Shown here in pieces: positions 63,352 through 64,000 of a stretch of DNA of 64,000 nt. The DNA comes from Hypericum androsaemum. Lineage: Eukaryota; Streptophyta; Magnoliopsida; Malpighiales; Hypericaceae. The first letter of the stretch is position 1. Each line of letters begins with the position of its first letter. Below the pieces are notes generated by a model, which saw only the letters and a list, made by a program, of their open reading frames with translations, did not search any database and was not told the origin of the DNA. The stretch spans positions 558,001 to 622,000 of the forward strand of contig OZ023193.1 of assembly GCA_963995505.1 (NCBI GenBank), read 5' to 3'. The translations under genes and the position numbers were made by a program.

Positions 63352-63374
63352 TTATCCGAATATTCACCCCTAAT
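63245..63374. mobile_element. hAT-like terminal fragment
   Basis: ATTCGGATTATTTGAATTCG and GATTCGGATCG motifs lead to a terminus CGAATATTCACCCCTA, the inverse of a TAGGGGTGAATATTCGG hAT end. No matching opposite end was found in the window, so it is a fragment or its partner end has decayed. Confidence 0.5.
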
Positions 63375-64000
63375 TGGGATACATCATCTGCATTTTTCTT
63401 AATTTTAAGGTTAACATATGTGTGTATATACATAAGATAACATATATAAGGTAATTAATTTTTATAAGGCCACTATATGTAAATACATATGTTAAAAGAA
63501 GATGGACGTACAATTAGAAAAGGTAATAAAGTGATACTTACCGCCCCAAAACGAAGTCCATGGCTGCCTCCAACTATCCTTTTCTATAGCCGTGAGCTGC
63601 CGTTGGTGTAACGAGTTTACACCAATAATTAATGACCACTCAATATGTTTTTATTTTGGTTGTAATGACCACACAATAAGTTGGCAAGAATTTGGCGCAA
63701 TGTCAAATTAAAAATATAACTATGAAAATTAGTAGTGGGGGATTTTGATTCCACGTGTCAAATCAGTATTATATCACCGTGCAAAATATTCATTGACGCG
63801 ATGATTACGTGTGTATGTATATTCTTCATGCATATTTTTTTGTTGTATATCATAATGTTTCTGAGACACAAGTCAGCATACGATTTTTGCCAAAATTAAT
63901 ACCCTCATGGCACCAATTTAAAATTAAAAATTTAAATTTCTAGTATGAGGGTATATTTGTAATTTTTAGTAATATTATTTGAATTTCATTTATTTGTGTC
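63375..64000. other. Intergenic, AT-rich
   Basis: No gene, RNA or delimited repeat recognised up to the right edge of the window. Confidence 0.5.

Overview
This is nuclear DNA of a flowering plant. The genes have GT-AG introns with plant-type exon layouts. The protein families are plant-specific: a ROP GTPase, a GH35 beta-galactosidase with a C-terminal lectin domain, a UPL3-type HECT ligase, a plant presenilin and large tudor-like E2 enzymes. Much of the rest is transposons of plant type. The species cannot be named from the sequence.

Layout. 1-1.7 kb (-): 5' part of a ROP/RAC GTPase gene that runs off the left edge. 5.3-9.3 kb (+): complete 17-exon beta-galactosidase, 827 aa. 10.9-19.6 kb (-): complete 17-exon UPL3-like HECT E3 ligase, 1896 aa, with a hAT-type MITE in intron 3. 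20.2-22.3 kb: Mutator-like element with a 9-bp target duplication, carrying a 22-bp minisatellite and a GC-rich insert. 23.4-27.7 kb (-): remnant of a Ty3-type LTR retrotransposon. 27.7-31.3 kb (-): decayed LINE. 31.7-33.1 kb: element with long inverted termini. 33.6-34.1 kb: hAT MITE. 34.2-44.3 kb (+): full-length but decayed LINE with matching target duplications, split by a hAT element (39.4-41.0 kb) and by a composite insertion (41.3-43.7 kb). 44.6-45.1 kb (+): intronless unknown membrane protein. 47.0-48.3 kb (-): presenilin-like gene with apparent frame breaks. 50.1-53.4 and 56.3-59.6 kb (-): tandem duplicates of a large UBC23/UBC24-like E2. 61.3-63.4 kb: a 2-kb segment that is also present inside the LINE at 41.7-43.7 kb.

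How the genes relate. They are independent plant genes rather than a pathway. Two ubiquitin functions (the E3 at 10.9-19.6 kb and the E2 pair) share the window, but nothing in the sequence links them. The most informative observations are evolutionary. The two E2 copies carry different apparent defects: a lost splice acceptor in the right copy and a missing upstream block in the left copy. A piece of the E2 neighbourhood seems to have been copied into a LINE 20 kb away. Several transposons can be delimited to the base by their target-site duplications. I reconstructed exon boundaries by hand from splice signals, frame continuity and family conservation; each coding total given is divisible by three.
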